64,000 nucleotides of DNA. Origin: DAISJM01 sp036821485. GTDB lineage: Bacteria > Verrucomicrobiota > Kiritimatiellia > CAIQIC01 > JAGNIJ01. This document shows positions 18,821 through 28,062 of this stretch, in pieces. The stretch's first letter is position 1. Each line of letters starts with the position of its first letter. The position numbers were made by a program, and so were the translations under genes. The notes under the pieces are model-generated. The model made no database searches, was not told the origin of the DNA, and saw nothing but the letters and a program-made list of their open reading frames with translations. The stretch lies in contig DAISJM010000009.1 of assembly GCA_036821485.1 (NCBI GenBank), positions 25,349-89,348 of the forward strand, read 5' to 3'.

Positions 18821-19270
18821 TCAGCCCAACAGTCGGCCGACCACGGCGTTCACCAGTTTGCCGTCGGCCTTGCCTTTGACCTGCGGCATCAAGACCTTCA
18901 TCACCTTGCCGAGATCGGCCTTCCCTGTCGCCCCGCTTTCGGCGATGGCCTTCGTGGCCAGCGCTTCGATCTCGGCCTCGTCGAGCTGCTTCGGCATATA
19001 CTTTCTGAAGAGGTCGATCTCCGCCTGCTCCTTCGTGGCCAAATCTTCGCGGCCACCCGCACGGAACTGCTCGACGGAATCTTGACGCTGCTTGATGGCC
19101 TTCGAGACCACCGTCGCCACTTCACCATCGGTGACATCCTTGCCGGCGTTGATGGTCGCATCTTTGATCTGCGCGATCAGCGTACGCATCGCCGTCACCT
19201 TGTCCGCAGCCCGCGCCTTCATCGCCTCTTTCACATCGGACTGCATTTCATCATAAATCTTCGATGCCAT
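18821..19270 (-). CDS. GatB/YqeY domain protein
   Basis: This 149-residue protein is a free-standing YqeY domain, the tail domain of the GatB amidotransferase subunit. Family features visible are the early DVKEAMKARAADKVTAMRTL, the TDGEVATVVSKAIKQRQDS region, and YMPKQLDEAEIEAL. The role of stand-alone YqeY is poorly defined, with tRNA contact suspected. AGGAGGAGG precedes the ATG. Confidence 0.92.
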   Translation of the reverse strand: MASKIYDEMQSDVKEAMKARAADKVTAMRTLIAQIKDATINAGKDVTDGEVATVVSKAIKQRQDSVEQFRAGGREDLATKEQAEIDLFRKYMPKQLDEAEIEALATKAIAESGATGKADLGKVMKVLMPQVKGKADGKLVNAVVGRLLG

Positions 19271-19297
19271 GATTCCTCCTCCTCTATCCTGAACCGG

Positions 19298-19468
19298 TCA
19301 GCGCCTCACAAAATAGACGATCAACATGACCAGCGCCACCAGCGTTTCATAGAACGCCAGTTTCTTGATGTTGAGCTTGGGAGCCATCTGCTGCCACAGA
19401 TTCAGCCCCCACAGGCCGATCGCCGCGTCCACAAGCATCACTACCGCCAGCCAGAACATGAAAGTCAT
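19298..19468 (-). CDS. Small two-segment membrane protein
   Basis: A 56-residue frame encodes two hydrophobic stretches, MFWLAVVMLVDAAIGLWGL and LVALVMLIVYFV, joined by a short polar linker and ending in VRR. It lies 27 bp upstream of the YqeY gene on the same strand. The composition is strongly that of a membrane protein, but no clear ribosome site precedes the ATG; an ATG three codons later is possible. Function unknown. Confidence 0.55.
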   Translation of the reverse strand: MTFMFWLAVVMLVDAAIGLWGLNLWQQMAPKLNIKKLAFYETLVALVMLIVYFVRR

Positions 19469-19590
19469 GTGGACAGTATTCGCCGCCGCGACGCCCGGGT
19501 CAATCCGAAGCCTCGCCAGAATCTACATGACGAATGGGGAGCCCCGGTGTATTAGAACAACATTGTCGAGCTTCACTGGGGGCAGTCCGT

Positions 19591-20643
19591 ATGACAAAGC
19601 AGGATTCACAGAAGCCGCTGAACATCGTGGAAATCGCCAAGCTGGCCGGCAGTTCCAAGAGCGCCGTCAGCCGCGTCCTCCACAACCAGTCCGGCGTTGC
19701 GGCAGACATCCGGGCACGCATCCAGCACATCATGCGCGTGCATCATTACCGCCCCAGCCTCTTTGGCCGCGGTCTCAAGGGCGCCCGCAGCGGCGTCATC
19801 GGCGTGCTCGGCCGTTTCATGGAAAGCGGCTTCACGGCAGAAGTAATCCGCGGCATCGATGACGAGGTAAAGAAGCACGGCGGGCACCTCCTCTGCACCT
19901 TCGCGCCCGGCATTGACGAATACATCGATTTCTGGCGGAGCTTCGTCTCCGGGCGCCAAGTGGACGGGCTGATCTTGATCGCTCCCCCGGTCGACATTTT
20001 CTCGCACGAGATCACCTCGTACGACCGGCCTGTCGTGCTCTGCGCGGCCGAACCACCCAGGAACGCCAAGACTTGGGCTGCAGCCGGCGCCGTCACCCTC
20101 GACAACGAAACGCCCATGCGGGAACTCATCCATCATCTTGTCGTCAAGGGATGCCGCCGCATCGTCCACCTCGCGGGCCAGCCCGACATCTTCGACACGC
20201 ACGAGCGTGTTCGCTGTTTCAAGGATGCCGTGGCCCAACACCCCGGGATCACCGGGACCGTGCTTCAAGGCGCATGGATTCCCAAACTCGCGCGCTCCGT
20301 CGTAACCCAGTACCTCGACACCCACGCCACGTGGCCGGACGCCTTCGTGGCCTTCAACGATGCCATAGCCCTCGGCACGCTTCAGGCCTTGCAGGACATC
20401 AACGTGCCGGTCCCCCAGAAAATCTCCGTCGCAGGTTGGGACGACATCCCGTTTGCCGACTTCGCCGGGCTTACGACTGTCCACCTGCCTATGCTCGAGA
20501 TGGGATGGCAGATCACCCGCATGCTCTACGGACTTGTCGAGGACGGCGGCAAAAGAATCCCCCACCGGACCGTTCTGGATATGCCCCTGAAAGTCCGTCG
20601 CTCCACACAGCGCCCGCCGGGGACTGCTGCCGCCGAGGAATAA
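19591..20643 (+). CDS. LacI-family transcriptional regulator
   Basis: The start at MTKQDSQKPLN (19591) is chosen because the helix-turn-helix follows directly: NIVEIAKLAGSSKSAVSRVL at about residues 11-30, with the LacI-type hinge after it. The frame extends 19 codons upstream without a better signal. The remaining 290 residues form a periplasmic-binding-protein-like effector domain (GVIGVLGRFMESGF, then SVAGWDDIPFADF near the end, typical of the family). It sits upstream of a flavodiiron gene with a 74-base gap; whether it controls it is unknown. Confidence 0.92.
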   Translation: MTKQDSQKPLNIVEIAKLAGSSKSAVSRVLHNQSGVAADIRARIQHIMRVHHYRPSLFGRGLKGARSGVIGVLGRFMESGFTAEVIRGIDDEVKKHGGHLLCTFAPGIDEYIDFWRSFVSGRQVDGLILIAPPVDIFSHEITSYDRPVVLCAAEPPRNAKTWAAAGAVTLDNETPMRELIHHLVVKGCRRIVHLAGQPDIFDTHERVRCFKDAVAQHPGITGTVLQGAWIPKLARSVVTQYLDTHATWPDAFVAFNDAIALGTLQALQDINVPVPQKISVAGWDDIPFADFAGLTTVHLPMLEMGWQITRMLYGLVEDGGKRIPHRTVLDMPLKVRRSTQRPPGTAAAEE

Positions 20644-20717
20644 TCGCCACCCCCCCCTTTGCAATCGGGCGGGCGATGCTATATGTTGCCCACGATTTGA
20701 AGCCAGGAGTGTGATTC

Positions 20718-21893
20718 ATGAGCATGAGAAAGATTACCGAAGGTGTACATTGGTGCGGCGTCGTGGATTGGGACCGGCGCTCGTTCGACGCGTTGATCCC
20801 CCTACCCGACGGCACCAGCTACAATGCCTATCTTGTCCAGGGTTCGGAAAAGACCGCGCTGCTCGATGGCGTGGATGATGCCAAGACCGGGCTCTTGCTC
20901 GAGACTCTTCGTGACATACCCCGGATCGATTACATCGTTTCCCATCACGCGGAACAGGACCACTCCGGCGCACTGCCCGAGTTGATGAAGCGCTTCCCGG
21001 AGGCGAAACTTCTTGCCTCTGTGCCCGGCCGCAAATTCCTGCTCGATCTGCTCGACCTGCCCGAGGACCGCGTGGTGGCTGTCAAGGAAGGCGAGACCGT
21101 TGACCTCGGCGGCAAGACGCTTCGATTTCTGATGACGCCCTGGGTGCACTGGCCGGAAACGATGAGCACCTATCTCGAACAGGACAAAATCCTGTTCTCG
21201 TGCGATTTCTACGGCTCGCATCTCGCGACATCCGAACTTGTCGCCCGCGAAGGCGTCCGCGTTTATCGCGCTGCGAAACTCTACTACGCGCAGATCATGA
21301 TGCCCTACGCCAAGCAGGTGGCGAAGAACATCGAGAAGGTCTCCGCCCTGGACATCAAGTGGATCGCACCAAGCCACGGACCCATCTACGACAAGCCCGA
21401 GATCGTGATGAACGCGTGGAAAGAATGGAACAACGGCGCACCGCAGAATCTTGCCGTCGTGGCCTATGTGTCGATGCACAACAGCACGCGGAAAATGGCG
21501 GAACGGCTCGTGGACGGACTGATCGCCCGCGGCATCAGCGTTCGCCAATTTGATCTGACCTCGGCGGATCTCGGCGAGATCGCCATGGCTCTCGTCGATG
21601 CGTCCACGATTCTGTTGGGCACCCCCGCGGTACTCAACGGCGTGCATCCGCTCGCTGCCCACGCGGCCTATGTCATCAACGCACTGAATCCCAAGGCAAA
21701 GTTCGCAGCCGTCTTTGGCTCCTATGGCTGGGGATCGAAAGCGCTGGATAATCCGGCTTCGCTCATGCCCGGCCTGCAGGTTGAATGGCTGCCACCGGTA
21801 CTGGCAAAAGGTGTGCCGCGCGCGCCCGAGTTTCAGGCATTGGATCAACTGGTCGCCACCGTGGCCGCAAGACACGGCAGCACCGCCCCCTGA
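20718..21893 (+). CDS. Flavodiiron protein (A-type flavoprotein, oxygen or NO reductase)
   Basis: Residues 1-245 form a metallo-beta-lactamase-like domain with the diiron ligand set HHAEQDHSG near residue 78 and later His/Asp positions (SCDFYGSHLA, APSHGPIYD). Residues 250-391 form a flavodoxin domain (VAYVSMHNSTRKMAERLV for FMN phosphate, FGSYGWGSKA for the ring). Such proteins reduce O2 to water or NO to N2O in the cytoplasm of anaerobes, usually fed by rubredoxin. The sequence does not decide between O2 and NO. AGGAG precedes the ATG. An anaerobic or microaerobic host is suggested. Confidence 0.95.
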   Translation: MSMRKITEGVHWCGVVDWDRRSFDALIPLPDGTSYNAYLVQGSEKTALLDGVDDAKTGLLLETLRDIPRIDYIVSHHAEQDHSGALPELMKRFPEAKLLASVPGRKFLLDLLDLPEDRVVAVKEGETVDLGGKTLRFLMTPWVHWPETMSTYLEQDKILFSCDFYGSHLATSELVAREGVRVYRAAKLYYAQIMMPYAKQVAKNIEKVSALDIKWIAPSHGPIYDKPEIVMNAWKEWNNGAPQNLAVVAYVSMHNSTRKMAERLVDGLIARGISVRQFDLTSADLGEIAMALVDASTILLGTPAVLNGVHPLAAHAAYVINALNPKAKFAAVFGSYGWGSKALDNPASLMPGLQVEWLPPVLAKGVPRAPEFQALDQLVATVAARHGSTAP

Positions 21894-21902
21894 CCTTGTG
21901 CT

Positions 21903-22838
21903 TCAGGCCAGTAATGCCAATGCTGCGCGCAGATCCTGCGGCAGGGGCGACTCGAATCTTGTCTCCTGCCCCGCAGGATGCTTCAGAACCATGCCCGACG
22001 CGTGAAGAAACTGCCTCGTCAGCCCAAGCTCCGCATGGCCCGCGCCGTAGAGCGCATCGCCCACAATCGGCCAGCCCGCCGCCGCGAGCTGACATCGAAT
22101 CTGGTGGGTTACTCCCGTGTGAATCAACACATCGAGCAGTGTGTGCGCGGCGAATGACTGCTTCACCGCGTACTCGGTCACCGCGCGCATAGTCTTCAGT
22201 TTCTCGGCGCGCTCGCCCGGCTCGACCACAACCATGTGATGCCCCTCACCACGGCGATGGGCCAGGAAATGCTCGAGCCGACCGGCCTCCCTCACCACAC
22301 CACACACGAGTGCCGTGTACTCCTTTCGGACACGCCGCGCTCTGAACTCCTCGCGAAGAAACGCGTAAACCTCGGCCGAACGGGCGGCGATCACGAGCCC
22401 CGACGTGTCGGTATCGATCCGATGAATCAGCGCAGGGAAGAGAAGGTCGTCGCCGATGCGGGCGAGGTCCGGATAACGCGCCACCATCCCATTGGCGAGC
22501 GTGCCCTTCTCCCCCGGCTTCAGAGGATGAACAGGCATGCCCGATGGCTTGTCGAAGACCACCATCGCGTCGTCTTCGTGGATGATGGAGAGCGTGACAA
22601 AAGGATCAGGCATGACCACCAGATCCGATTTCTCGAAGAGCTCTTCGACGCGGACTTCGTCACCCGCCTGCAGTCGCACGCCTTTGACGGATCTTCTGCC
22701 GTTCAACAGGATCACGCCCTGCGCTACGGCTTCCTCCGCAAGGGAACGCGTTGAAGAAGGCACGCGCTTCAGCACAAACAGGTCGAGACGCGAACCCGCA
22801 TCAGACGAATCAACCTTCCATGTCTGGCCGCGGATCAT
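21903..22838 (-). CDS. RluA-family pseudouridine synthase
   Basis: The 311-residue protein has an N-terminal S4 RNA-binding domain (SRLDLFVLKRVPSSTRSLAEE) and a catalytic domain with the hallmark HRIDTDTSGLVI, in which the Asp is the catalytic residue. RluA-type enzymes isomerise uridines in rRNA or tRNA; the target position cannot be read from sequence. It is convergent with the flavodiiron gene, with 9 bp between stops. GGAG precedes the ATG. Confidence 0.93.
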   Translation of the reverse strand: MIRGQTWKVDSSDAGSRLDLFVLKRVPSSTRSLAEEAVAQGVILLNGRRSVKGVRLQAGDEVRVEELFEKSDLVVMPDPFVTLSIIHEDDAMVVFDKPSGMPVHPLKPGEKGTLANGMVARYPDLARIGDDLLFPALIHRIDTDTSGLVIAARSAEVYAFLREEFRARRVRKEYTALVCGVVREAGRLEHFLAHRRGEGHHMVVVEPGERAEKLKTMRAVTEYAVKQSFAAHTLLDVLIHTGVTHQIRCQLAAAGWPIVGDALYGAGHAELGLTRQFLHASGMVLKHPAGQETRFESPLPQDLRAALALLA

Positions 22839-22874
22839 GGAGCTCCAGCGTCCCGCCGCGGGGCAGGCGTAGGT

Positions 22875-24281
22875 TTAATAACGGTAGTGGTTCGGCTTGA
22901 ACGGCCCGTTCACGGGCACGCCAAGATAGTCGGCCTGGCGCTTCGTCAGCTTCTCCAGTTTCACACCCAGCTTGCCAAGGTGCAGGCGCGCCACCATCTC
23001 ATCGAGATGTTTCGGCAGGGTGTAGACGCCGATCGGGTATTTGCCCTGCTTGCTGTAAAGCTCGATCTGGGCGAGCGTCTGATTCGAGAAGCTGTTCGAC
23101 ATGACAAAGCTCGGATGGCCCGTCGCGCACCCAAGGTTCACCAGCCGGCCTTCAGCCAGCAGGATGATTCGCCGCTTGCTCGGGAAGGTGATCTGATGAA
23201 CCTGCGGCTTGATCTCGGTCCACTTGTACTTCTGAACTTTCTCGACCTGAATCTCGCTGTCGAAATGGCCGATGTTGCAGACAATCGCCAGATCCTTCAT
23301 CTGCAGCATGTGCTTCTCGGTGATCACATCACAGCAGCCGGTCGTCGTGACGAAGATATCGCCCATCTTGCAGGCCTCATCCATCGTCATCACTTCATAA
23401 CCTTCCATCGACGCCTGCAATGCGCAGATCGGATCGATTTCGGTGATAATGACGCGGGCGCACTGGCCCTTGAGTGACTGGGCGCTCCCCTTGCCCACAT
23501 CGCCGAACCCGGCGACGACAGCCACCTTGCCGGAAATCATGACATCCGTTGCCCGCATGATGCCGTCCACCAGCGAGTGCCGGCAGCCGTAGATGTTGTC
23601 GAATTTCGACTTGGTGACGGAATCGTTGACGTTGAACGCCGGGAAGAGCAGTTCGCCCTTCTCCTGCATCTTGTAGAGACGATGCACGCCCGTGGTGGTC
23701 TCCTCGCTGACGCCGCGGATATGCTTCGCGATCCGGCTGAACCGTTTTGGGTCGCGCTTCAGCGCCTTCTTCAGTTGCGCGAGCAAAACCTTCTCTTCGT
23801 AGCTGTCGGGCTTGCGGTTGAGGATGGATGGATCCTTCTCGGCCTTGCATCCGAGGTGCACGAAAAGTGTGGCATCGCCGCCATCGTCGAGAATCATGTT
23901 CGGACCGGTGCCCTTGCCCCAGTCGAGGATTCGGTCGGTGTACTCCCAATACTGTTCCAGCGATTCACCCTTGAAGGCAAACACCGGCGTGCCGGCCGCG
24001 GCAATGGCTGCCGCCGCGTGATCCTGCGTGGAGAAAATGTTGCAGCTCGCCCAGCGGACCTTGGCCCCAAGGGCCTGAAGGGTTTCAATCAGCACCGCCG
24101 TCTGAATCGTCATGTGAAGCGAACCGGTAATCCGCGCGCCCTTGAGCGGTTGGGCCTTGCGATACCTCTCACGAATGGCCATCAGCCCGGGCATCTCGTG
24201 CTCTGCAAGTCCGATCTCCTTGCGACCGAAATCAGCCAGCTTGATATCACGTACGACGTAGTCTTTGAATTTAACGGCCAT
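22875..24281 (-). CDS. ahcY: Adenosylhomocysteinase
   Basis: AhcY splits S-adenosylhomocysteine into adenosine and homocysteine, using bound NAD. The 468-residue protein has GSLHMTIQTAVLIETL, the NAD-binding GFGDVGKGSAQSLKG, and the C-terminal KLTKRQADYLGVPVNGPFKPNHYRY ending, a full-length bacterial form. The ATG at 24281 has AGGAG six bases before it, so it is preferred over the ATG at 24287. It sits just past the ftsW end of the dcw cluster. Confidence 0.97.
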   Translation of the reverse strand: MAVKFKDYVVRDIKLADFGRKEIGLAEHEMPGLMAIRERYRKAQPLKGARITGSLHMTIQTAVLIETLQALGAKVRWASCNIFSTQDHAAAAIAAAGTPVFAFKGESLEQYWEYTDRILDWGKGTGPNMILDDGGDATLFVHLGCKAEKDPSILNRKPDSYEEKVLLAQLKKALKRDPKRFSRIAKHIRGVSEETTTGVHRLYKMQEKGELLFPAFNVNDSVTKSKFDNIYGCRHSLVDGIMRATDVMISGKVAVVAGFGDVGKGSAQSLKGQCARVIITEIDPICALQASMEGYEVMTMDEACKMGDIFVTTTGCCDVITEKHMLQMKDLAIVCNIGHFDSEIQVEKVQKYKWTEIKPQVHQITFPSKRRIILLAEGRLVNLGCATGHPSFVMSNSFSNQTLAQIELYSKQGKYPIGVYTLPKHLDEMVARLHLGKLGVKLEKLTKRQADYLGVPVNGPFKPNHYRY

Positions 24282-24368
24282 GGTCATCTCCTGTTGAACG
24301 AGAGGGGCAACATAATCGACGTTCGCAGAAAACTCAAGAAAGAGCGTACGGGCTTCACCGGGACCCGC

Positions 24369-25511
24369 TCACACGCTGTGTGCGGCGTCCTTGAAATAGC
24401 GGGCTTCGTCCGGCTCGCCATCGTCACCCACCTGGCGCGCAATGTTCACCAACACTCCCACCATGGCAAGCGAAACGACGAGGCTCGTGCCGCCGTAACT
24501 GATGAAAGGCAGCGGCAGGCCCTTGGTCGGCAGGCTACCGGTGACCACCCCAATGTTGATTGCAGCCTGCACCACGGTCATCAGCGTCAGGCCCAACCCC
24601 AGCAACCGACCAAACTGATCGGGTGCACGGAAACTGATTCGCACGCCGCAGATGAAGAACCCCAGGAACAACACCACCACAAGTATGGAGGCTGCCATCC
24701 CCAGCTCTTCACCAAGAATCGCAAAGATGAAGTCCGTGTGCGCTTCGGGCAGGTAGAACCGCTTCTGGAGACTCTGCCCCAGCCCGACGCCTGACCCACC
24801 CCCCACGACGAACGCGTAGATGGCGTTCAACAACTGAAAGGCTTCGTCCTTTGCATACTTCTCCGGATTGAGGAAGGCGGTGATGCGCCTCATGCGTTCC
24901 GCGTTCTGCATGATCGCCAGCGAGAAACCCGCCAGTCCCACGGCCGCCGATACGGCCAGGTAACTCACCCGCGTGCCCGCGACAAACATCATGGTCATGC
25001 CCACCACGGCAATGAGCATCGTGGTGCCGAAATCAGGCTCAATGAAGATCAGCCCCAGCGTGGCCCCCAGGCATAGCAATGGTGTGACGAGCCCCAGGCG
25101 CAATTCATGCGCATGGCGCTGAATGCGCGCCATCCACCAGCCGAGGAACAGGACTGTCGTGAACTTCGTCAGCTCCGAAGGCTGGAACGTCAACGGACCA
25201 AAGCGCAGCCAGCGATAGCTTCCGTTCACGTTGATCCCGATACCCGGAATAAGCACCATGACCAGCAGGATGACACTCAACCCACCAAGAAAGACCGAAA
25301 GGAATCCGCGATAGTACCGGTAATCCACGTTGGCCAGAATCGCGGCAGCGATGAATCCGACGAAGAGCGACAGAAGCTGCCGCTTGATGAAATACATCGA
25401 GTCTTTGTAGATCGTGCGGCCATGCACACTGCTAGTGCTCGCCAGCATGATAATGCCCAGCATTACGAGCACCAACACGATCGTCACCAGGATGCTAGCA
25501 GTCTTCCACAT
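24369..25511 (-). CDS. ftsW: Septal peptidoglycan glycosyltransferase FtsW
   Basis: This SEDS-family polytopic membrane protein of 380 residues has about ten hydrophobic segments. Family motifs visible are VNGSYRWLRFGPLTFQPSE, IFIEPDFGTTMLI and the C-terminal PTKGLPLPFISYGGTSLVVS. It polymerises lipid II at the septum with its partner FtsI, which is encoded in the same cluster. It could in principle be RodA, but dcw context favours FtsW. It is the last dcw gene here. Confidence 0.93.
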   Translation of the reverse strand: MWKTASILVTIVLVLVMLGIIMLASTSSVHGRTIYKDSMYFIKRQLLSLFVGFIAAAILANVDYRYYRGFLSVFLGGLSVILLVMVLIPGIGINVNGSYRWLRFGPLTFQPSELTKFTTVLFLGWWMARIQRHAHELRLGLVTPLLCLGATLGLIFIEPDFGTTMLIAVVGMTMMFVAGTRVSYLAVSAAVGLAGFSLAIMQNAERMRRITAFLNPEKYAKDEAFQLLNAIYAFVVGGGSGVGLGQSLQKRFYLPEAHTDFIFAILGEELGMAASILVVVLFLGFFICGVRISFRAPDQFGRLLGLGLTLMTVVQAAINIGVVTGSLPTKGLPLPFISYGGTSLVVSLAMVGVLVNIARQVGDDGEPDEARYFKDAAHSV

Positions 25512-25564
25512 CTGGCCCAGAAAACCTTTGCACGCAGCGCAGCCGTTTACTCTCTACAACATAA

Positions 25565-25594
25565 CGGGCCGCTCCGAACGTTCGAAGCGGCCCG
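25565..25594 (-). terminator. Strong hairpin between the LysM gene and ftsW
   Basis: A near-perfect 15-bp inverted repeat (CGGGCCGCT... AGCGGCCCG, one mismatch in the stem) lies 25 bp past the LysM gene stop. No U tract follows, so it may slow or stabilise the transcript rather than end it. Confidence 0.5.
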
Positions 25595-25618
25595 AAATGG
25601 TTCATCCGACATTCGGTC

Positions 25619-26596
25619 TTACAGCATCGTCGGCGGAATCTTCAGCTTCTGACCCGTCTTCACGCCCTGCGGATCAACAATGCCGTTCAGCCGCATGATG
25701 TCTTCTTTGCTCACGATGAAAATCTTCGCGATGCTGTCCAATGTGTCGCCTTCCTGCACCGTGTAGTCCAATGCGGACTCGTTCGATATGGGTGCCGGGG
25801 CCGCAGGAGCCTCCATGGCCGGCGCAGGCGCAACAGGCTGCATGACAACAGGTTCTGCCGCAGGGGCTTCAGGAGCAACTGGGGCCACAGGCTCAACCGC
25901 AGGCGCGGGTACCGGAGCAGGCGCAGCTTCAACGGCGGGAGCCGGAGCGGCCGCCGCCTTCGGCGCTGCAGCTGACGCACCCGGGATCGCCAACTTCTGG
26001 CCAATCATGATCTTGTCGCCCTTGACCTTCGGATTCGCCGCGCGAAGCTCGCTGAGCTTCACACCGTGTTTGGAAGCAATCTTCGAGAGACTGTCGCCCG
26101 ACTTCACCACGTAGGCATTACCACCTGCAACCGGCTCTGACTTCGGGGTGGACTTCTTTGTCGGCGCAGCAGCCTTCGGCTTGGAGGTGGTGGTCGTCGT
26201 TCCGGTGTACCCCGGGAGGACGAGCTTCTGCCCGATGCGAATCTTGTTGGCATCCTTGATGCCGTTCAACTCCGCAATCTCGCGTGAGCTGACACCAACC
26301 TTGCTCGCGATTTTCGAAAGTGAATCTCCGTTCTGCACGACGTACGTCTTGCCCGGGGCCGGCACAGCCATCGTCGGCGCGGATTCAATCGGCGACGGCG
26401 GCTGGAAGACAGGCCGCGAAGGCGCAAGGACTACCGCGTCCTCCGGAGGTGTAACCTCCCGCGGCGGCATGATCGGAGCCGGCGGCGGCTCAACAACGCC
26501 CGCGCGTTTCGTCCCACATCCCTGGATGAACATCACTGCACCAATGGCCATCACGTGTACGGCTACAACAACGGACACCAAAACCGGGGCTCTCAT
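25619..26596 (-). CDS. Envelope protein with three LysM domains
   Basis: The start at 26596 (MRAPVLVSVVVAVHVM) has AAGGAGAG in front; the frame can also be read from 26656, overlapping the murD stop by four bases. After a hydrophobic anchor ending FIQGC, a possible lipobox, come Pro-rich sequence, then LysM domains near residues 83-128, 160-205 and 277-322 (each with GDSL or GDTL and IGQKL or TGQKL). An Ala/Pro linker of about 70 residues precedes the last. LysM binds peptidoglycan, so this is probably a periplasmic wall-binding protein. Its place between murD and ftsW suggests a link to septal wall synthesis. Confidence 0.85.
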   Translation of the reverse strand: MRAPVLVSVVVAVHVMAIGAVMFIQGCGTKRAGVVEPPPAPIMPPREVTPPEDAVVLAPSRPVFQPPSPIESAPTMAVPAPGKTYVVQNGDSLSKIASKVGVSSREIAELNGIKDANKIRIGQKLVLPGYTGTTTTTSKPKAAAPTKKSTPKSEPVAGGNAYVVKSGDSLSKIASKHGVKLSELRAANPKVKGDKIMIGQKLAIPGASAAAPKAAAAPAPAVEAAPAPVPAPAVEPVAPVAPEAPAAEPVVMQPVAPAPAMEAPAAPAPISNESALDYTVQEGDTLDSIAKIFIVSKEDIMRLNGIVDPQGVKTGQKLKIPPTML

Positions 26597-26652
26597 TCCA
26601 TCTCTCCTTCTTGCATCCTTAGACTGAAGTATGTCGCTCCAGGTCAGGCGAT

Positions 26653-27993
26653 TCATGTTTCACTCTCCTCAACCAGGCCCATCACGAGTTTCCGGAAGAC
26701 ATCTCCCCTCTCCTCGTAGTTACGAAACTGGTCAAAACTCGCACAGGCCGGCGAAAGCAAAATCGTCTCACCCGCACAAGCATCATTCCAAGCTTTTCGC
26801 AACGCGGCATCAAGCGTCCCGCAGACAAAGCAGGGCACGACGCCAGACCAAGCCGAGGACATTTCCTCACTTGCTTGCCCGATAAGGTAAACCCCGCTTG
26901 CCCTTTCTACCAGCAATTCTTTGACGAAGGAAAAATCTTTTTCCTTGACCAGCCCGCCAGCGATAAGCCGCGCATTCCCAGGCATCATCCGAAGTGCAGC
27001 GGCCATGGCTGACAAGTTCGTCGCTTTGGAGTCGTTGACGAAGCGGATACCGCGGGACTCCGCGATGAGTTCCATCCTGTGTGGCAAGGCCTTGAAGGCG
27101 TGCGCAGCACGCACCGCGCACGTCGGATCTACCCCGCAGGCCTGCAGCCCACCCACGACAGCCGCCGCAGCCAGACCCAGTACTTCGTTGCCGAAATACG
27201 TGCCCCGGAAATCAGCCACGGCGCGGTGATCGGCCCACACCTGTCCCTCCTCGTAACGGAAATCCGACCGCGCTCCCGCTCCAAAAGTTCTCCATCGACC
27301 TTTCCCGCCGGAGAAGGCCTTGATGCTTTTCAGCAGGCTGAGGGGAACCAGCCCCACATCCTTCTCATGCATCGCGGAAAACATCTTCGACTTCAACTGC
27401 GTGTAGAGCTGCATGTCGCCATGCCGGTCCAGATGGTTCGGGTTGATGTTCAGCAGAATGCCAACCTCGGGTCGAAAAGCCACAGCCGACTCCATCTGAA
27501 AGGAACTGACCTCCAAGACCAGCCAGTCCAAATCACGTCGTTCTCTCACGACAGCCGAAACAGCCGGCCCATAGTTGCCTGCCGGAGCCGCCTTCAACCC
27601 CGCCGCCTGCAACGACTCCACCATCCACTTAACCACCGTACTTTTCCCATTCGATCCGGTGACGGCCACCACTTTGCAGGACCTGCGACTCCATCCTAAC
27701 TCCAGTTCAGAGATGACCGGGATGCCGCGTTGGCGCAGATCGAGAATCCACGGAGAGGTCACCGGAATGCCCGGACTCACCACTCCAACATCGAACGATC
27801 CGGCAGGAACATCCTTCGCGCCGAGCATCACGCGAATTCCCCGCGCTTCAAGTTCTGCCTTGCGCTGCTGCAACCCGGAATGATCGCCTGCGTCAATGAC
27901 CACGACATCTGCGCCTTCATCGCGCAGCAGTTCGGCAGCAGCCGCCCCGCTCCCGCCCAAACCGACAACCAAAGCATGTCGATACGTCTTCAT
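26653..27993 (-). CDS. murD: UDP-N-acetylmuramoylalanine--D-glutamate ligase
   Basis: MurD adds D-Glu to UDP-MurNAc-Ala in the cytoplasm. The 446-residue protein has an N-terminal Rossmann-like part (ALVVGLGGSGAAAAELL), the ATP loop VTGSNGKSTVVKWM, the central NINPNHLDRHGDM, and the C-terminal NDSKATNLSAMAAAL and LSPACASFDQFRNYEERG motifs. All are as in complete MurD enzymes. Confidence 0.97.
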   Translation of the reverse strand: MKTYRHALVVGLGGSGAAAAELLRDEGADVVVIDAGDHSGLQQRKAELEARGIRVMLGAKDVPAGSFDVGVVSPGIPVTSPWILDLRQRGIPVISELELGWSRRSCKVVAVTGSNGKSTVVKWMVESLQAAGLKAAPAGNYGPAVSAVVRERRDLDWLVLEVSSFQMESAVAFRPEVGILLNINPNHLDRHGDMQLYTQLKSKMFSAMHEKDVGLVPLSLLKSIKAFSGGKGRWRTFGAGARSDFRYEEGQVWADHRAVADFRGTYFGNEVLGLAAAAVVGGLQACGVDPTCAVRAAHAFKALPHRMELIAESRGIRFVNDSKATNLSAMAAALRMMPGNARLIAGGLVKEKDFSFVKELLVERASGVYLIGQASEEMSSAWSGVVPCFVCGTLDAALRKAWNDACAGETILLSPACASFDQFRNYEERGDVFRKLVMGLVEESET

Positions 27994-28062
27994 AGTCCAC
28001 GGGCCATGATCGATGCAATGGCTGTCGCCAGCGATCAGCCACTCCCCCTTCTCTTTTCCGCC